Positions 54,182-63,335 of a DNA stretch of 64,000 nucleotides are shown piece by piece. The stretch comes from DASRDU01 sp046331565 (GTDB lineage: Bacteria > Acidobacteriota > Blastocatellia > RBC074): the NCBI GenBank assembly GCA_046331565.1, contig JAXLQP010000001.1, positions 806,001-870,000 of the forward strand. The letters run 5' to 3'. Each line of letters begins with the position of its first letter. The stretch's first letter is position 1. The position numbers were made by a program, and so were the translations under genes. The notes under the pieces were generated by a model that was given only the letters and a program-made list of their open reading frames with translations, was not told where the DNA came from and made no database searches.

Positions 54182-54755
54182 CGGGCTGTGTTCCTTCCAG
54201 TTCCCGCCGCAGCCAGGCACGAGCGAACTTCCAGTCGCGGTTGACGGTTTCAGGCGAAATTTTCAGCACCTCCGTAATCTCCTGAACCGTCAGGCCGCCG
54301 TAATATTTCAGTTCGACCACCTGACTCTGGCGTGGATAGATTTTTTCCATTGAACTGAGAGCATCATCAACTGCCACCAGAATCGCCGTTCGTTCGACCG
54401 GCACCAGCAAAGTCTCTTCAAACTCGACGCGCTCGCCATCCGGCATACCCAGACGGCGCGGGCGTGAACGGGCAAACTCGACCAGAATGTGTCGCATCAG
54501 GCGGGCCGACAGCGCAAAGAAATGCGCGCGATCCTGCCATTCGACCTGCTGCGAATCAATCAGCCGCAACCAGACTTCATTGATCAGATCGGTCGGTTGC
54601 AGGCTGTGGCCCGCGCGTTCGCGCCGCAAATAGCCGCTGGCAATGCGACGGAGCCGGTCATAAACCAGCCGCGTCAGTTCATCGAGCGCCTGCTGGTCGC
54701 CGTTGCTCCAGGCTCGCAGCAGACCCGTGATGTCCGGTCGTGAGGGCGTCTTCAT
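54150..54755 (-). CDS. ECF sigma factor of the kinase-linked acidobacterial type
   Basis: 201 aa. Region 2: ITGLLRAWSNGDQQALDELTRLVYDRLRRIASGYLRRE, DLINEVWLRL, HFFALSARLMRHILVEFAR. Region 4: YPRQSQVVELKYYGGLTVQEITEVLKISPETVNRDWKFARAWLRREL. The R..R..HS.QPTDL.NE layout matches the TIGR02999-type subfamily, whose genes neighbour Ser/Thr kinases. It is translated in overlap with the kinase gene downstream. Its promoter region contains a tandem operator-like repeat. Confidence 0.94.
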   Translation of the reverse strand: MKTPSRPDITGLLRAWSNGDQQALDELTRLVYDRLRRIASGYLRRERAGHSLQPTDLINEVWLRLIDSQQVEWQDRAHFFALSARLMRHILVEFARSRPRRLGMPDGERVEFEETLLVPVERTAILVAVDDALSSMEKIYPRQSQVVELKYYGGLTVQEITEVLKISPETVNRDWKFARAWLRRELEGTQPDDHRATQPDS

Positions 54756-55370
54756 AGCTCAGTTTGCGTGATGATCTCTCCTGTGCAGTGACAGATTTTG
54801 AGAACACAGCAGAACACATTCTGTCGCTGTCAGATTGAGAGCTGGCAACCCCGGAAGTGCGTGCAGTATACCATCCCTGACCGGATTGAAAAGATTAACG
54901 AGTGTCTCGCCGAAACGGTCAGTCTGACCGGTCAGCGCGAATAAACAGGTCAGTCTGACCGGTCAGAATCGCGTCAGGCTGCCGTGAGCCGCAGGCCTGC
55001 CCAGGGTCATCACTGATGGCCTGCGATCAGCAGCACAGGATTCATCCGCCTGGGATCAGCCCGCCGACAGTTCACTAACCCTCATGCCGCAGAATCAGTT
55101 AGCTGCCTCCAGCCGCTGTGAAATCGAAACTCCTGAGCCGTCGGGGGCCACCTGTCAGCCCTGCACTGGAACATGAAGTGCATTAGAAATGCTGGTTGCC
55201 GGACATAACTGTGTCCGGCGGCGTCCGGGTTGCAACCGAAGCTGAAAAAGGAAAGGGAGGGAAGAGTTCAGCGCCGCCGCGATTGCCGGACAGCTTCAGC
55301 GCAGGCCAGCCACTTTGAAACATCAGGCTGGAGCAAAAGACAGAGAGACAGCCCGCCGTGTTATGAGCTG
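54756..55370. other. Divergent control region between ECF sigma and GGDEF-EAL genes
   Basis: 615 bases without a convincing gene. It contains the duplicated GGTCAG element (listed separately), a GCCGGACA/TGTCCGGC hairpin at about 55198-55219, and a CCAGCC/GGCTGG hairpin near 55303-55333 shortly before the plus-strand start. No known riboswitch could be recognised. Confidence 0.5.
54917..54966. promoter_or_regulatory. Duplicated operator-like element GGTCAGTCTGACCGGTCAG
   Basis: The 19-base sequence occurs at 54917-54935 and again, identical, at 54948-54966. The start-to-start distance is 31 bases, about three helical turns. Each copy is three alternating half-sites (GGTCAG, CTGACC, GGTCAG), so it contains two overlapping palindromes. 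It sits about 160-210 bases upstream of the ECF sigma start codon. Confidence 0.6.
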
Positions 55371-57911
55371 ATGAACAGGAAGCGATTTACTGATCCATTC
55401 ATGCTGCTGGTCACTGTTGTTGGTGGCACGGCGCTGGTCTGTTCAGTGATGCGGCTTCCGTTTGGCAGTCTGGATTTGCGCTTCTGGCTGCTGGCTCTTT
55501 TTACCGTCACCTGCAGTTCGCGGCTGATTGTTCGCATTCCGCACGTCAAAGGCGAGATCACCGTGTCAGACACGATGATCTTTCTGACGCTGCTGCTCTA
55601 TGGCGGCGAAGCGGCGGTGCTGCTGGCGGCGACTGAAACGGTCTTTTCATCGTGGCGCGTCAGCAAGCGCATGCTGACGTTTGTTTTCAACGTCTCGATG
55701 CTGTCCTGTTCGACCTTCCTGACTGCTGTTGTGCTGCACCTCAATTTCGGCTCGGTGACCGAACTGGCGCAGAAGGATTATTCACCGAATTACGTGGCGA
55801 TGATCTGCGTGATGGCGCTGGTGCAATACATCACCAACGCGGGCATCGCCGCCGTGCGCAGCGCCTTTGCCACCAATCAGACGATCATTCAGACGTGGAC
55901 GAACGGCTTTCTGTGGACTTCGATCACTTACTTTGCCGGAGCTTCAGCCGCCGGATTCATTGCCCGTCTCAACGGCGCGATTGGCGTTTACGCGATGATC
56001 GTCAGCACGCCGATCATTGCCATTGTCTATTTCACCTATCGCACGTGGCTGCGCAATGTCGAAGTGTCACGCGAAAAGGCCGTGCAGGCCGAACAGCATG
56101 TGGCTGAACTGAACCGCTACATCGCCGAGCAGGAACGCATCAGCCGCGCGCTCAGAGAGAGCGAAGAACATTTTCGCAGCGCCTTTGACCAGGCCGCCGG
56201 AATGGCGCTGGTGTCGCCGGAATGGCGCTGGCTGAAGGTCAATCAGTCGCTCTGCAACATGCTTGGTTACACCGAACAGGAAATGCTCGACACCAGCATG
56301 CAGCAGATCACGCACCCCGAAGACCTGGGCAGCGATCTGACGAGTCTCTACAGTCTGATTGAAGGCCGGCTGATGACTTCGCAGATTGAGAAGCGGTATC
56401 GCCACCGTGCCGGTCAGGATGTCTGGGTATTGCAAAGCGCCTCGCTGGTGCGCGACATGGAAAACAAACCGCTCCATTTCATCTTTCAGATTCAGGACAT
56501 CACCGACCGCAAACAGGCCGAAGAGAAGATTCACTATGCCGCGTTTCACGATGCGCTGACCGGCCTGCCCAACCGCATTCTGCTCAATGACCGCCTCAGC
56601 ATTGCCGTCGAACGCGCCAAGCGGCATGCCGATTATCAGTTCGCCGTGCTTTTTATTGATCTCGACCGTTTCAAGATCGTCAACGATTCGCTCGGCCATC
56701 AGTACGGCGACGAACTGCTGGTGCAGGTGTCGAAGCGGCTGCGCGAGTGCGTGCGGGCGGTGGACACGGTGGCGCGCCTGGGCGGTGATGAATTTGCGAT
56801 TCTGCTGGACGGCATCGAAGGCGTTGAGAATGCCGCGCCGACCGCTGAACGAATTCAGGAACAACTGACCGCGCCGTTCAGCCTGCTCGGTCACGAAGTC
56901 TTCATTTCGGGCAGCATCGGCATTGCCTTTTCGCGCAACGGCTACACGCAGCCTGAAGACGTGCTGCGCGATTCAGACACGGCGATGTACCGGGCGAAAT
57001 CGAACGGCAAGGCGCGGCATGAATTTTTCGATCAGTCCATGCATTCGCAGGCGCTCGAACAGCTTCAGCTTGAAAATGATTTGCGGCGCGCGATTGAGCG
57101 CCGTGAATTTCAGGTTTATTACCAGCCGATTGTCTCGCTTTCAGATCAGCAGATCAGAGGTTTTGAGGCGCTCGTGCGCTGGCATCATCCGCAGCGCGGG
57201 CTGGTGCCGCCGGTTGAATTTGTTCCCTTTGCCGAAGAAACCGGGATGATTACGCTGATTGGTCTGTTCGTGATGAGCGAAGCGTGTCGGCAGATTGCCG
57301 AGTGGCAGCGACAGTTTCCCGCGCAGCAATCGCTGACCATCAGCGTCAACCTGTCGCCGCGCCAGTTGAAAGAGGCTGACGTGGCTGAACGCATCGGCCT
57401 CATCCTGCGTGAATCGGGGCTGCAACCGTCCTGTCTGCGCCTCGAAATTACCGAAGGGCTGGTGATGGAAAATACCGAACGGGCCGCGCAGATTCTGACC
57501 AGTCTCAAGGCCCTCGGTGTGCAACTCAGTCTGGATGATTTCGGCACCGGCTATTCATCGCTCAGCTACCTGCATCGCTTTCCGTTCGACATTCTCAAGG
57601 TTGATCGTTCCTTCGTGATGCGACTTGGCCAGGATCAGAGCAGCAACCGGATTATCAAAACCATTCTGCTGCTGGCTTCGGAAATGAATATGTCAGTCGT
57701 GGCCGAGGGCGTCGAAACCGTCAGCCAGTTGGAATACCTGTGTCAGATGGGCTGTCCGAGCGGGCAGGGATACCTGTTTTCAAAACCGGTTCCCGGCCCT
57801 GAAGCCGAAGCCCTGCTCAGTCGCCAGTTGCAGGAATCCGTCAGCCTCCCTGCCACACAGTCCGATCAGCCAGCCACTGCTCGCGTCATGACCAGTTCAT
57901 ATCTGATGTAA
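55371..57911 (+). CDS. Membrane GGDEF-EAL protein with PAS domain
   Basis: 846 aa. About eight N-terminal membrane segments form a MASE-like sensor (residues 1-225), then a short coiled coil, a PAS domain (SEEHFRSAFDQAAGMALVSPEW...QIQDITDRKQAEE), a GGDEF domain with intact RLGGDEFAIL, and an EAL domain with GFEALVRWHHP, ITEGLVMEN, DDFGTGYSS and VAEGVET. Both c-di-GMP synthesis and breakdown motifs look complete. Start chosen at 55371 (MNRKRFTDPFMLL); the site is weak. Confidence 0.93.
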   Translation: MNRKRFTDPFMLLVTVVGGTALVCSVMRLPFGSLDLRFWLLALFTVTCSSRLIVRIPHVKGEITVSDTMIFLTLLLYGGEAAVLLAATETVFSSWRVSKRMLTFVFNVSMLSCSTFLTAVVLHLNFGSVTELAQKDYSPNYVAMICVMALVQYITNAGIAAVRSAFATNQTIIQTWTNGFLWTSITYFAGASAAGFIARLNGAIGVYAMIVSTPIIAIVYFTYRTWLRNVEVSREKAVQAEQHVAELNRYIAEQERISRALRESEEHFRSAFDQAAGMALVSPEWRWLKVNQSLCNMLGYTEQEMLDTSMQQITHPEDLGSDLTSLYSLIEGRLMTSQIEKRYRHRAGQDVWVLQSASLVRDMENKPLHFIFQIQDITDRKQAEEKIHYAAFHDALTGLPNRILLNDRLSIAVERAKRHADYQFAVLFIDLDRFKIVNDSLGHQYGDELLVQVSKRLRECVRAVDTVARLGGDEFAILLDGIEGVENAAPTAERIQEQLTAPFSLLGHEVFISGSIGIAFSRNGYTQPEDVLRDSDTAMYRAKSNGKARHEFFDQSMHSQALEQLQLENDLRRAIERREFQVYYQPIVSLSDQQIRGFEALVRWHHPQRGLVPPVEFVPFAEETGMITLIGLFVMSEACRQIAEWQRQFPAQQSLTISVNLSPRQLKEADVAERIGLILRESGLQPSCLRLEITEGLVMENTERAAQILTSLKALGVQLSLDDFGTGYSSLSYLHRFPFDILKVDRSFVMRLGQDQSSNRIIKTILLLASEMNMSVVAEGVETVSQLEYLCQMGCPSGQGYLFSKPVPGPEAEALLSRQLQESVSLPATQSDQPATARVMTSSYLM

Positions 57912-57962
57912 TCAGGTTAATAACGACGCTTTTGATTTCAGACCTTCCCTCGGTAGCAGCGA

Positions 57963-58046
57963 GTGTGGCGCGATTTGCCAGAATCGCGCTGAATTCGCAA
58001 CCGGCACGTGGCGTAAGCCGCGCGATTCTGGCAAATCGCGCCACAC
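57963..58046. repeat. Family F palindrome, copy F2 (26-bp perfect arms)
   Basis: Arms 57963-57988 and 58021-58046 are exact reverse complements (GTGTGGCGCGATTTGCCAGA...). Compared with F1 at 27.3 kb, two positions changed, each with its partner on the other arm. Confidence 0.92.
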
Positions 58047-58178
58047 TTCCCGGATCCGCAATTGAAAACCGATCTGATTTATCGCCGGGGATTTTAATGT
58101 TTTTACCGGCGCTGTCCGATAAGCCGAATGACAGGATGTTGTGGTTTTCAGGCCCTGAAATATCGGCAGGAGCAACAG

Positions 58179-60350
58179 ATGATGAACAAAGCGGTAGCGT
58201 TCATATCCGGGCAGGCGAAATTGTCAGATGTTCGTGCGCGCGTCAGCGGGCTGAGGTCGCTGCTGACAGGGCTGGCGGCGTGCTGTCTGTTGTGGTCTGG
58301 CGCGATGTTTTGCGGGGCGCAGACCCCGGCTGCTGACAAGTCTGACAATTCAGCGGCGGCAAAACGGCAGGGACAGCAGCCTGCCACCACGCCGGATGAT
58401 CTGACAAACAAGAGCCTGGAAGAACTGATGAACATCGAGGTCGAGTCAGTTTACAGTGCGTCGAAGTTTATGCAGAAGATCACCGAAGCTCCGGCCTCAG
58501 TGACCATCGTCACCCGCGAAGAGATTCATCGCTACGGTTATCGCACGCTGGCTGACATCCTGCGCAGTGTGCGCGGGTTTTATGTGACCTACGACCGTTC
58601 TTATTACTATGTCGGAGTGCGCGGCTTTGCCCGCCCCGGTGATTACAACTCGCGCGTGCTGGTGATGGTGGACGGGCACCGCGTCAATGAAAATATTTAT
58701 GACGGCGGTTATGTCGGCACTGAGTTTCAGGTTGATGTTGATCTGATCGAGCGCGTCGAGATTGTGCGCGGGCCGGGTTCATCGCTTTACGGCACGAATG
58801 CGGTCTTTGCCGTCATCAATGTTGTCACGCGACGCGGCGGTGAAGTCAAGGGCGCTGAGTTTTCGGCGCAGACCGGCAGCTTCAATGCCGATCTGGGGCG
58901 CGTCACGATTGGTCACAAATGGCGCAGCGGCGCTGAAATGCTGCTGTCCGGCACGATGTACAGCAGTCACGGTCAGCGGCGGTTGTACTTCGCTGAATTC
59001 GATGATCCGGCCACAAATTACGGGCTGGTTGAAAATGCCGATGCCGACCGCTCGCGCAGCCTGCTGGGCACGTTTTCATATCGCAACTTTACGCTGCAAA
59101 CCAGCCTGCTGACCCGGCGCAAACAGGTGCCGACCGCGACCTATGGCAATGGGTTCAATGATCCGCGTTATTTCATCAGCGATACGCACGGCTATGCCGA
59201 TCTCAGTTACAACCGCACTTTTGCGGGAGACACGGGCGTTTCAGGGCGACTCTACTTTGACCGCTATATTTATGATTCAGTCAATCCCTATGAAACAGGT
59301 GCGCCGGGTCAGTCGGCAGTTGTGCTGACGCGCGATCAGGCTTTCGGAAGCTGGTGGGGCGGCGAGTTGCAGTTGCACAAAAGGATTTTTCATCGTCACC
59401 TGATGACGACCGGCGCTGAATATCGCCACAATCTGCGGCAGCAGCAGGTCAATTACGACGCCGAACCTTACCACCGCAACGCCGACACGCAGCCGCGCAC
59501 GAGCAACACCGGAATCTACGGACAGGATGAAGTAACGCTGCGGAGCAGTCTGAAATTCGTGGCGGGGCTGCGATTCGATCATTACAGCACCTTCGGGCAG
59601 ACCTGGAGTCCGCGCGCCGGGCTGATCTGGAATCCGCTGACACATACGACGGTCAAGCTGCTTTACGGCCAGGCCTTCCGCGCGCCGAATGTCTATGAAC
59701 TCTTCTATGACTTTCCCGGCGTTTATATCGGCAATGCCGGGCTGCAACCCGAACGCATCAGAACCAGCGAACTGATTGTCGAGCAGTATGTCGGCACGCG
59801 CTATCGTTTCTCAGGTTCGCTCTTTCAGAACTCGATGCGGAACCTGATCAATATTTCCTACAATGCGGACAAGGGGCTGATCAGTTTTGCCAATCTCGAT
59901 GCAGTCCGGGCCAAAGGCGCGGAATTTGAAGCCGAAGGGCGACTGGCGAGCGGCTTTCAGGGGCGCGTCAGTTACACGTTTCAGCAGGCCACTGATGTCA
60001 TGACCGGCGCGTGGCTGTCGAATTCGCCGCGACATCTGGGCAAGCTCAATCTGACCGGGCCGCTGCTGACGCGCAAACTGTTTGCCGGGCTTGACCTGCA
60101 ATACCAGAGTCACACGCGCACCCGCACCGGACAGGCCGCCGATGATGCCAGCGCTTACTGGCTGCCCAACCTGACGCTGTCGAGTCTGAATCTGTTTCGC
60201 GGCTTCGATGCTTCGTTCAGTATCTATAACCTGACCGATCAGCAGTATGCACATCCGGTCGGTGATGAAGGACGACAGAATGTGATCGAGCAGGATGGCC
60301 GTTCATTCCGCGTGAAACTCACTTACCGCTTCCCGGCAGGACGCAGGTGA
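58179..60350 (+). CDS. TonB-dependent outer-membrane receptor
   Basis: 723 aa. A signal region (LTGLAACCLLWSGAMFCGA) precedes a plug domain: SLEELMNIEVESVYSASKFMQKITEAPASVTIVTREEI, GYRTLADILRSVRGFYV, VLVMVDGHRVNENI and RVEIVRGPGSSLYGTNAVFAVINVVTRRG. The barrel ends with NLTDQQYAHPVGDEG and a final aromatic-rich strand (FRVKLTYRFPAGRR). Colicin-I-receptor-like; ligand unknown. Start at 58179 follows AGGAG. It is followed at once by the YfiR-like and kinase genes. Confidence 0.94.
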   Translation: MMNKAVAFISGQAKLSDVRARVSGLRSLLTGLAACCLLWSGAMFCGAQTPAADKSDNSAAAKRQGQQPATTPDDLTNKSLEELMNIEVESVYSASKFMQKITEAPASVTIVTREEIHRYGYRTLADILRSVRGFYVTYDRSYYYVGVRGFARPGDYNSRVLVMVDGHRVNENIYDGGYVGTEFQVDVDLIERVEIVRGPGSSLYGTNAVFAVINVVTRRGGEVKGAEFSAQTGSFNADLGRVTIGHKWRSGAEMLLSGTMYSSHGQRRLYFAEFDDPATNYGLVENADADRSRSLLGTFSYRNFTLQTSLLTRRKQVPTATYGNGFNDPRYFISDTHGYADLSYNRTFAGDTGVSGRLYFDRYIYDSVNPYETGAPGQSAVVLTRDQAFGSWWGGELQLHKRIFHRHLMTTGAEYRHNLRQQQVNYDAEPYHRNADTQPRTSNTGIYGQDEVTLRSSLKFVAGLRFDHYSTFGQTWSPRAGLIWNPLTHTTVKLLYGQAFRAPNVYELFYDFPGVYIGNAGLQPERIRTSELIVEQYVGTRYRFSGSLFQNSMRNLINISYNADKGLISFANLDAVRAKGAEFEAEGRLASGFQGRVSYTFQQATDVMTGAWLSNSPRHLGKLNLTGPLLTRKLFAGLDLQYQSHTRTRTGQAADDASAYWLPNLTLSSLNLFRGFDASFSIYNLTDQQYAHPVGDEGRQNVIEQDGRSFRVKLTYRFPAGRR

Positions 60351-60351
60351 A

Positions 60352-60966
60352 ATGATGTCAGATGTGCAGACGAGTCAGGGCATAACCCGGAAAGTCAGGC
60401 CGGAGTGCAAAGTGTCGAGGACATTCTCTCAGTCAGTCAGAGTGCTGAGCCGGTGGCTGGCGACAGGGCTGGCGCTGCTGTTGCTGCTGAGTTGTCCGCA
60501 GGCGCAGACGCCGGGTGAATATCAGGTCAAGGCGGCTTTCATTTACAACTTCGCCCGTTTTGTGGAATGGCCGGCTGATGCCTTCAGCAGCACTGATGCG
60601 CCTTTCATCATCGGCCTGGTGGGTGACGATCCATTCGAGGGCACGCTCGAAAATGCCATCAGCGGCAAAAGCATCAATGGTCACAAACTGGTCTTTCGCC
60701 GCGTGAAGGCCGGGCCTGAATTGCGCAACTGTCACATTCTCTATCTCAGTCCGTCAGAAAAGCGGCGGCAGGGGCAGCTCATCGCGCAACTCAGCGGCGC
60801 AGCGGTGCTGACCGTGACCGAAGCTGAGCGCGGCACGCCGGGCGGCATCATCAGCTTCGTGATGGATGATCGCAACGTCAAATTTGAAATCAACAACAGC
60901 GCCGCCTCACGCGCTCGTCTGAAAATCAGTTCCAGGCTGCTGGGTCTGGCCAAAGCAGTTTCCTGA
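60352..60966 (+). CDS. YfiR-family periplasmic protein
   Basis: 204 aa (203 from the ATG at 60355). Signal segment (WLATGLALLLLLSCPQAQ), then the DUF4154 pattern: EYQVKAAFIYNFARFVEWP, FIIGLVGDDPFEGTLENAISGKSINGHKLVFRRV, CHILYLSPSE and GGIISFVMDDRNVKFEINNSAASRARLKISSRLLGLAK. YfiR proteins sit in the periplasm and restrain a membrane partner, classically the YfiN diguanylate cyclase. Here the gene starts two bases after the receptor stop and precedes a kinase with a periplasmic sensor loop. Confidence 0.92.
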   Translation: MMSDVQTSQGITRKVRPECKVSRTFSQSVRVLSRWLATGLALLLLLSCPQAQTPGEYQVKAAFIYNFARFVEWPADAFSSTDAPFIIGLVGDDPFEGTLENAISGKSINGHKLVFRRVKAGPELRNCHILYLSPSEKRRQGQLIAQLSGAAVLTVTEAERGTPGGIISFVMDDRNVKFEINNSAASRARLKISSRLLGLAKAVS

Positions 60967-60983
60967 AAGGATGCAGATTCAGC

Positions 60984-62528
60984 ATGCGACTCTGGCTGAA
61001 CATTTCAATTCGCCGCAAGATCACCCTGATTATGATGCTGACGAGCAGCATCACACTGCTGCTGGCCGGAACCGCGTTTGTGACGTGGGAACGCATCTCC
61101 TTTCGTCAGGAAATCGTCAATGATCTGACTTCGGTCGCTGACATCGTGGCCAGCAACAGCACTGCTGCGCTCAGCTTTGGCGATCAGCACGCCGCCGCCG
61201 AAACCCTGGGTTCGCTCGCCGATAAATCGCACATCATGGCTGCGGGGCTGTATACGATTGACGGCAGGCTGTTCGCGCAGTATGTGCGCACGAATCTGCC
61301 CGGCACTGTCCCGGCGGTATTGCCCGGCGCTGGAGAAGAGAGTCGCTTTGGCGCCAGCAGCGTGTCGCTGTCACGCCAGGCGCGGCTCAAGGGCGAAGTG
61401 ATCGGGCAGGTTTACATTCAGTCCGATCTCTCGGAGATGAACCGCCGCTTGCAACAGTACACAGGCATCGTGGCGCTGGTGATGCTGGTGTCAGTCTTCG
61501 TTGCCTTTCTGATTTCGTCGCTGCTGCAGCAGGCGATTTCAAATCAGATTCTCAATCTGGCCGAAGCCGCCAGAACCGTTTCACTCGAAAAGAACTATGC
61601 CGTTCGCGTCAATTCGGTCGAACGAAAGGATGAGCTGGGGCTGCTGATTACGTGGTTCAATGAAATGCTCGATCAGATTCAGGCGCGTGACAAAGCTCTG
61701 CAGCAGCGCAATGACGAACTCGGCATTGAAATCGCTGAACGCCAGCGCGCCGAACAGCAGTTGCGCGAATTCACCGCCAGCCTCGAACGCAGCAACCGCG
61801 AGTTGCAGGACTTTGCTTACGTCGCCTCACACGATTTGCAGGAACCATTGCGCAAAGTGCAGGCTTTCGGTGATCGTCTCAAAAGCAAATACGGCGCAGC
61901 GCTGGACGACACCGGCAGGGATTACCTCACTCGCATGCACAATGCCGCCAGCCGCATGCAAACGCTCATCAATGACCTGCTGATTTATTCACGCGTGACG
62001 ACCCAGGCCCGCCCCTTCGTGCCGGTCAGCCTGGCCAGGATTGCCCGCGAAGTGGTGGCCGATCTCGAAGTCAGAATCGAACAGTCCGGTGGCCGCGTCG
62101 AAATTCACGATCTGCCCGATCTCGAAGCCGACCCGACACAGATGCGCCAGGTGCTGCAAAATCTGATCGGCAATGCGCTCAAGTATCACCGCCCCGACCT
62201 CGCTCCGCACGTCATCGTCCGCAGTTCCCGATTTGAAGATGAACAGACCCGCCGCGCCTGGTGGCGCATCGAAGTCGAGGACAACGGCATCGGCTTTGAA
62301 GAAAAGTATCTGGACAGGATTTTCGGCATCTTTCAGCGCCTGCACGGCAGAGACGGTTACGAAGGCACCGGCGTCGGCCTGGCAGTTGTCAAAAAAATCG
62401 TCGAACGTCACGGCGGCGACATCACCGCCCGCAGCCAGCCCGACCAGGGCAGCACTTTCATCTTCAACCTGCCAGCTCCGATAACCGAATCAGCCGGTCA
62501 TCCGCTTGCCGCGAGCGCGTCAGCCTGA
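60984..62528 (+). CDS. Membrane sensor histidine kinase
   Basis: 514 aa. Two membrane segments (about residues 12-33 and 163-183) bracket a periplasmic CHASE8-like sensor (EIVNDLTSVADIVASNSTAALSFGD). HAMP and a coiled coil follow, then a HisKA box ELQDFAYVASHDLQEPLRKV (His near residue 285) and a HATPase with LIGNALKYH, VEDNGIGFE and GTGVGLAVVKKIVERHGG. The same sensor layout with YfiR partners is known for YfiN. No response regulator is adjacent. Confidence 0.93.
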   Translation: MRLWLNISIRRKITLIMMLTSSITLLLAGTAFVTWERISFRQEIVNDLTSVADIVASNSTAALSFGDQHAAAETLGSLADKSHIMAAGLYTIDGRLFAQYVRTNLPGTVPAVLPGAGEESRFGASSVSLSRQARLKGEVIGQVYIQSDLSEMNRRLQQYTGIVALVMLVSVFVAFLISSLLQQAISNQILNLAEAARTVSLEKNYAVRVNSVERKDELGLLITWFNEMLDQIQARDKALQQRNDELGIEIAERQRAEQQLREFTASLERSNRELQDFAYVASHDLQEPLRKVQAFGDRLKSKYGAALDDTGRDYLTRMHNAASRMQTLINDLLIYSRVTTQARPFVPVSLARIAREVVADLEVRIEQSGGRVEIHDLPDLEADPTQMRQVLQNLIGNALKYHRPDLAPHVIVRSSRFEDEQTRRAWWRIEVEDNGIGFEEKYLDRIFGIFQRLHGRDGYEGTGVGLAVVKKIVERHGGDITARSQPDQGSTFIFNLPAPITESAGHPLAASASA

Positions 62529-63335
62529 ATCGGGGCTGCCTTGTTGCGGGGCAGGTTTGCCATCTGCCCTCTGCCTCCTTTCAGTCGCAGGTGAAAAAAC
62601 TGCCCGCATCAGAAATCTTCCACACACCCTGAAATTTTTTCCCAGGCCATGACAGTTTTTCTGCCTGCTTCATCGCTTACAGAGATGAGAGCAGCAGAAC
62701 ACAGCTTCGATCCCGGCGGAAACCGCAGGGCGGCCTGATTGCGGCCCCGTCAATTCGTGGTCAGTCGTCACGTGGTTTTCACCGGGGTCGCAGAGGTATC
62801 AGCAAAACCGTTTTTTGAAGGTGCGGTTGTCGCGGGATAAACAGAAAGTGGAAGAATGCCGGTCTGCCGCCTGCTCCATTCGCCAGGTTGCAGACCGGAG
62901 ATGATCCCCCGCTTCTGTTTTCAGTGCCGGGGCAGCCACACGGCGCAAAGGCAGCGCGGCAGCCGGAAAATGCCCGCTGCCTTTTGCGCTCTGAAAGCTG
63001 GTCGTCCGAACTGATAAAGGATGTGAGGAAAACTGACTACTGAACGGGCATGACGGGTTTCCTGTGCGGCACCGGCTGACGCACAAGGAGAACCGCTTCC
63101 GGGCCGGCAGCCCCGGTCAGGAACTGGTGAACGACGCTCAAGCTGCACGGGGCTGACCACCGCCGATGGGGTGTGGTGGTTGGAAAAATCAGCGAGAGCG
63201 CCGGTCACGCCACAGTTCCGCTGGCCGGGCCGGAAGTGGAAACCTGACAATGGACAGGCCTGACGGGATTCTGTTGAAGATCTCTTCAGCCTGTCCATTT
63301 TTGTCTGCGCCTGCTGTATCGGCAGCAATGTTGAA
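62529..63335. other. Gene-free, strongly structured region
   Basis: About 800 bases with no credible reading frame. From 62859 to 63299 it holds six strong hairpins: CCGGTCTGC/GCAGACCGG (62859-62898), GCGCAAAGGCAGCG with its near-complement (62943-62989), TTTCCTGTGCG/CGCACAAGGA (63058-63089), AGCCCCG/CGGGGCT (63109-63154), CCAC..TTCCG/CGGAAGTGG (63210-63239), and a terminator. A large non-coding RNA is plausible; the class is not recognised. Confidence 0.5.
63249..63303 (+). terminator. Orphan plus-strand intrinsic terminator
   Basis: AATGGACAGGC (63249-63259) pairs with GCCTGTCCATT (63289-63299), followed by TTTTTG. The loop contains a further TGAAGA/TCTTCA hairpin. No plus-strand coding gene ends nearby; the last one stops 720 bases upstream. 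Confidence 0.7.

Noticed and set aside
54756..55370. c-di-GMP riboswitch ahead of the GGDEF-EAL gene
   Set aside because: No GEMM-type conserved core could be recognised; only simple hairpins are visible.
62921..63328. Long minus-strand reading frames in the structured region
   Set aside because: No ribosome site, low-complexity composition and no recognisable family; the hairpins and terminator argue for RNA or non-coding DNA.
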